DNA from: Auxenochlorella pyrenoidosa
Lineage: Eukaryota; Chlorophyta; Trebouxiophyceae; Chlorellales; Chlorellaceae
DNA length: 11,693 nucleotides
Assembly (NCBI GenBank): GCA_001430745.1
Contig: KQ482066.1
Span: 138,274-149,966, forward strand
Direction: 5' to 3'
Shown: positions 8,747 to 11,693 of the stretch, in pieces
Numbering within the stretch: position 1 is the stretch's first letter
Layout of the letters: the number at the start of each line of letters is the position of its first letter
Notes under the pieces: model-generated
Database searches by the model: none
The model's input: the letters and a program-made list of their open reading frames with translations, nothing else
Told to the model about the DNA's origin: nothing
Translations under genes and position numbers: made by a program

Positions 8747-9512
8747 CTATGCGCCGGCTGCTGCCGCTGCTGCTGCCGCGTCAGATCTCCGCCCCACCGG
8801 CAGCAGGTAGGAGGAGACGAGTCCAAACAGCGCAAAGGTGATGGAGGAAACAAACTGCTTGATGTCCGACTGCCCGCTCTTGGCGTTGGCCACGCCGCAC
8901 AGGCAGAGCGCGAGGGAGCCCCAGGCCGGCAGCTTGGCCTGCAGGGCGCAGGGCAGGGCAGAGAAGGAGGGAGGCGTTCAGGCGCCTCTGGCACACTGAA
9001 AACAATGACCGAGCTGCAGCGGGGAGCTGCAGGGGGCAGCGACGGGCTGCAGACTTGCAAGCACATGGACCAGCTGTGCCCCCACACATTCCCTGCCTGC
9101 TCCCATGACCACCATCCTACTGTGCGCGGGGTGGTCCTGGTAAAGGCCAGGAAACAAGTAGGGGCGCAGCCACAGCAGGCAGCGGACCTCACCTTGAAGA
9201 TGAGGGAGAGGAGGCCAAGCGCGAGGCCCATCAGCAGAAACATGTCCGGCGGCTGGTCCTCCAGGTTTATCTTTGGCCGCTCATACTTGTGCGCCTCGGC
9301 TGGCCGCCGAGGGTCGCCTGACACCTGCATGAGGCGAGGGCATTCGGGCCCCTCGGAGTTGGAAGGATGAGGATGCAGGGGACACCCTGCGTCTGCAGGC
9401 GCTCGGCCGGAACCTGCTGCAGCGGAGGCGGCGGCGCTGGCGGCAGCTCTGGCGCGCCTGCGGCTGCGCACAATACAGTTCGTGGGGTCCGTACCTTGAG
9501 CTGGATGGGCAT
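8747..9512 (-). CDS. WDR83OS: Asterix (WDR83OS/PAT10) homologue, ER membrane PAT-complex subunit
   Basis: Three exons on the minus strand, all phase 0 with GT-AG introns: 9512-9495 (only MPIQLK), 9324-9193, 8938-8747 (TAG). The 113-residue product matches the roughly 106-residue Asterix family in length. It carries the family landmarks DPRRP, a KYERP-like element and PDMFLLMGLALGLLSLIFK as the first membrane helix. Then come a second helix (AWGSLALCLCGVANA), the hallmark NAKSGQSDIKQFVSS loop and a third helix ending SSYLLP. The tail is alanine-rich (DAAAAAAAAGA), replacing the usual short Pro-rich end. In animals Asterix pairs with CCDC47 in the PAT complex, which protects polar transmembrane segments of new multipass proteins at the ER translocon; the same role is inferred here. 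The first coding exon is just 18 nt. The divergent neighbour is a WDR20-like gene. Confidence 0.9.
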
Positions 9513-10023
9513 GGATGGTCTCCTTGGGTCTGGCTGAGAGAAGATGGCTTGGAGCAGGGCCTATGAGCGAGGGCGGGACGCCAAGAGCTTACTGATGTGC
9601 TGTGAGTCGTCAAGATGGCTTGAATCAAACGCCGGAGCGAGGAGAGGAGCTGCTTTGCGCACAGACACAGCACGCTTTCGCCCATCGTGAAGCCCTAAGA
9701 TTGATCCGTCACTATACAGGCATTCAGATAGCTCTCCTCTCGCTTATGGCAGGCTCCCGACACGCTGTAGGCATTGAACTCTGCAGACAGGGTTGCTCGC
9801 GGCTCTAGTCGCCTCTGTTCTCCGCCGCTGGCTGTTTACTGATCGAGTGGTATTCACAAGTCACAGGATCCTGGGCGCTGGAGCTGGAGACTGAAAGGCT
9901 CTGAGAGAGTGAGGCGCCAGGGGGCTTCTGATTGCCCTGAAGTGCCCTCGAGCAGCATATCGAGGTAGATCCTTCCTGGGAGTCACGATCGAACCACCCC
10001 ACCTGCTGCCGCCGCCCTCACCG
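9513..10023. promoter_or_regulatory. Divergent promoter region of the Asterix and WDR20-like genes
   Basis: About 510 bp with no supported coding sequence; it must hold both promoters and leaders. The 11-bp word AAGATGGCTTG occurs twice on the plus strand (9541-9551 and 9612-9622), close to the Asterix start. A TATA-like CTATACAG sits at 9711-9718 and is moderately AT-rich around it. Part of the right side may be 5' exon of the WDR20-like gene if translation starts further upstream than called. Confidence 0.45.
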
Positions 10024-11581
10024 ATGCCGTCTTGCCGCTCCGCCCGCCGTCCCCGTCCCGCACTGCAGGCTTTTGCCCGGGCAATAGGCACAACACTCTG
10101 CACGGCGCATTGCTTTCCTCAGGCCATCAGCGTGATGCAGGTGTGCTGTGCTGCATTCTACAGTTGGATTGCATGCTGTGCCATCTGGGTGTTTCAGATG
10201 AGTAGCACGACTGCACCTGATGTGCGAGCCCTAGCTGCCATGGCTGGTTTCCCTTGTTCTTGCTGCTGCAGGCACCAGAGGGGCAGTGGCGGTGCGCCAG
10301 CGAGCGGCGGGCCACCACCAACTTTGCGCCCGACCTGCCGGTGGCGCTGACAGTGGCGGAGCTGCCTGGCGAGGGCGGCGCACCGCCCGCCCGCTTCCTG
10401 CTGCTGAACACGCAGCAGTTCCTGTTCATATGCTCGCCGCAGACGCTGGACCGGGCAAGTTTGCGTCACTGCCTTGCTGAGACTTGCTGGATTGGCTGCA
10501 GCTGCATGGCTCCGGTCCTTGCACCTGCTGCTCACCGCCCACCTGTGGCAGCACGACTTGGTCAACCTCACGCTGCTCGCAGGGATGCACCATCGCCGGC
10601 GCCTCTCGCACCCGCCCCTGACGTGCTGCCAGCCCTGCCCCCTCCCTTTCACACCACCCACAGGAGCCGCTGCGTGTGGTGGACTTCCGCTCCCTGGGGG
10701 CTAGCGCCGCCGGCCCCGTCTTCCCCACCTGCCACGCATTCACGCCCAGCTGCGCTGACGGTTTTGACCTGGCGGTGGGGCTCTCCACGGGGGAAGGTGG
10801 GCGCCGCCTGCCCTGGCTGCCCGGCCTGCGTGCACTTGCCCCCTGTGCCGCACCGGCAGCTGTGGTGTTGGGCGTGCCTGCTCTGCCGAGGCCAGCCTGA
10901 AGGTGGGGCGATGGCAGGCTCCTGGGCCCGTTGACTGGCGCGCTTGCCAGCGTGCTTGTCTCCCTGCTGCCAGCCTTCTCTCTTCACCGTCCCACTTGTT
11001 TACTCGGCTGCTTGCCTTCCCCCCCTCGTTCCCGCAGTGGTGCTGCTGAGCCTGCGTGCGCAGCTCAAGGCCCCGCCCAGCAACACCCGCCCCGCGTCCT
11101 CGCTCTGCCTCAACGTGGACGGCTGCACCAACGCCTCGCGCTGCGTGGCGCTGGCCTGGCTGCCCGGCAGCGAGGGCGCGGCGTTTGTGGCGGCGCACCG
11201 CGACGGGGCGGTGCTGTTGTATCACAAGGTGGGTCCACCTGGGCACGGCTCGCGCGTGCCATGAGGCACGCGCTGCCCTCGCCTCGCACCGCCTCGCCTC
11301 GGTGCTACCCGGCAGCAGAGGGTGCCGCTGTGCCTGTGCCGCATGGCAAAGCTCCTGCCCTGCGCTGCCTACCATATGTCACATGCTCAGCTCTAGGATT
11401 TCCTAGACTCTCCCAGCTTGTAGCTCTCCAAACTGTGTCAACTTGACTGTGCTGCTCTCTTCCGCATACCTTGCTCTGCAGGTGGTGGGCAGCAGCAGCG
11501 ACACCAAGCTGCTGGCCCGCAGCAGCAGCCAGCACGCCCTGCGCCCACCCATCACGCAGCTGCAAGCGCCGGGCGTCGGAG
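10024..11581 (+). CDS. WDR20: WDR20/CreC-type WD40-repeat protein, N-terminal part (runs off window)
   Basis: Exons in phase: 10024-10140 (uncertain), 10272-10454, 10664-10796, 11038-11228, 11482-11581, with the next donor (GTGAGC) at 11582. The order of segments follows plant WDR20-like proteins: APEGQWRCASERR (plant KTPEGRYKL), TVAEL, FLLLNTQQFLFICSPQTLDR, FRSLG, then CHAFTPSCADGFDLAVGLST joined to GEVVLLSLRAQL (plant CHAF..DGHDLLIGLNSGDVYTVSLRQQL). Next is NASRCVALAWLPGSEGAAFV with AAHRDGAVLLYHK (plant NSRCTSIAWVPG..FVVAHADGNLYVYEK). The remaining WD repeats lie beyond the window. Family members act as propeller partners of deubiquitinases (WDR20 with USP12/USP46, CreC with CreB). Intron 10455-10663 has a GC donor (GCAAGT). 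The first exon is weak: its 39 residues look unlike the family, an ATG at 10135 would give Met-Gln only, and the acceptor-like TTTCCTCAG at 10113-10121 may mark an earlier intron. Confidence 0.82.
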
Positions 11582-11693
11582 GTGAGCGGGTGCATGGTCG
11601 ACCCAGGGGACTAGGCCCTCACCTGGCAGAAAGGGGCGAACCTGGGCGGACTGGTGTCATTGGATGGTGGTGGGGCCATGTGCGGTTGTTCCC

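Noticed and set aside
9602..9808. 68-codon plus-strand frame in the divergent promoter
   Set aside because: It starts with GTG, has no recognisable protein features and lies in a promoter region of a eukaryote.
9961..10000. GATCGAACC resembling a reversed tRNA T-loop
   Set aside because: The flanking bases do not form the 5-bp T stem, and no acceptor stem or anticodon arm can be built around it.
10254..10934. Single unspliced 226-codon frame in the WDR20-like gene
   Set aside because: Only its first part (10272-10454) matches the family. It then reads into intron 10455-10663 and continues in the wrong frame for the next exon.
1..11693. A novel multi-gene system, mobile element or CRISPR array
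   Set aside because: The five genes belong to unrelated housekeeping-type families in alternating orientation. No spaced direct repeats, transposase, integrase or terminal repeats were found.

Overview
The window is a stretch of nuclear DNA from a GC-rich, intron-dense eukaryote, most likely a green alga of the Chlorella type (Trebouxiophyceae). No bacterial operon layout is visible. Long open frames on both strands are mostly by-products of high GC. The real genes are split into short exons by introns of about 90-270 bp. These end almost always in GCAG and begin with GTGAG, GTGCG, GTGGG or, unusually often, GCRAGY. The species is inferred, not shown.

Five protein genes can be rebuilt by requiring that splice phases match. 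(1) Positions 1-2117, plus strand: the 3' part of an FkbM-type methyltransferase gene (nine exons, open at the window start). (2) Positions 2249-5460, minus strand: a complete eight-exon gene for a 634-residue coiled-coil protein I cannot name. (3) Positions 5938-8499, plus strand: a nine-exon gene for a plastid-targeted heme-oxygenase-like protein, including a 12-nt microexon. (4) Positions 8747-9512, minus strand: a three-exon gene for Asterix (WDR83OS/PAT10), a small ER membrane protein of the PAT chaperone complex. (5) Positions 10024-11581, plus strand, running off the window: the 5' part of a WDR20/CreC-type WD40 protein gene.

The genes alternate in strand: genes 1 and 2 converge with 131 bp between stop codons, genes 2 and 3 diverge across 477 bp, genes 3 and 4 converge with 247 bp between stops, and genes 4 and 5 diverge across about 510-620 bp. 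The products act in different places (glycan or small-molecule methylation, unknown coiled-coil function, plastid tetrapyrrole metabolism, ER membrane-protein folding, deubiquitinase regulation), so nothing suggests a joint pathway. No tRNA, rRNA, transposon or CRISPR array was found.

The most notable signal is splicing rather than gene content. Five of 29 reconstructed introns start with GC instead of GT, four of them in the methyltransferase gene. In each case the frame is kept only if the GC site is used. Other points worth attention are the divergent heme oxygenase with its microexon and the unnamed coiled-coil protein with a conserved-looking N-terminal block.
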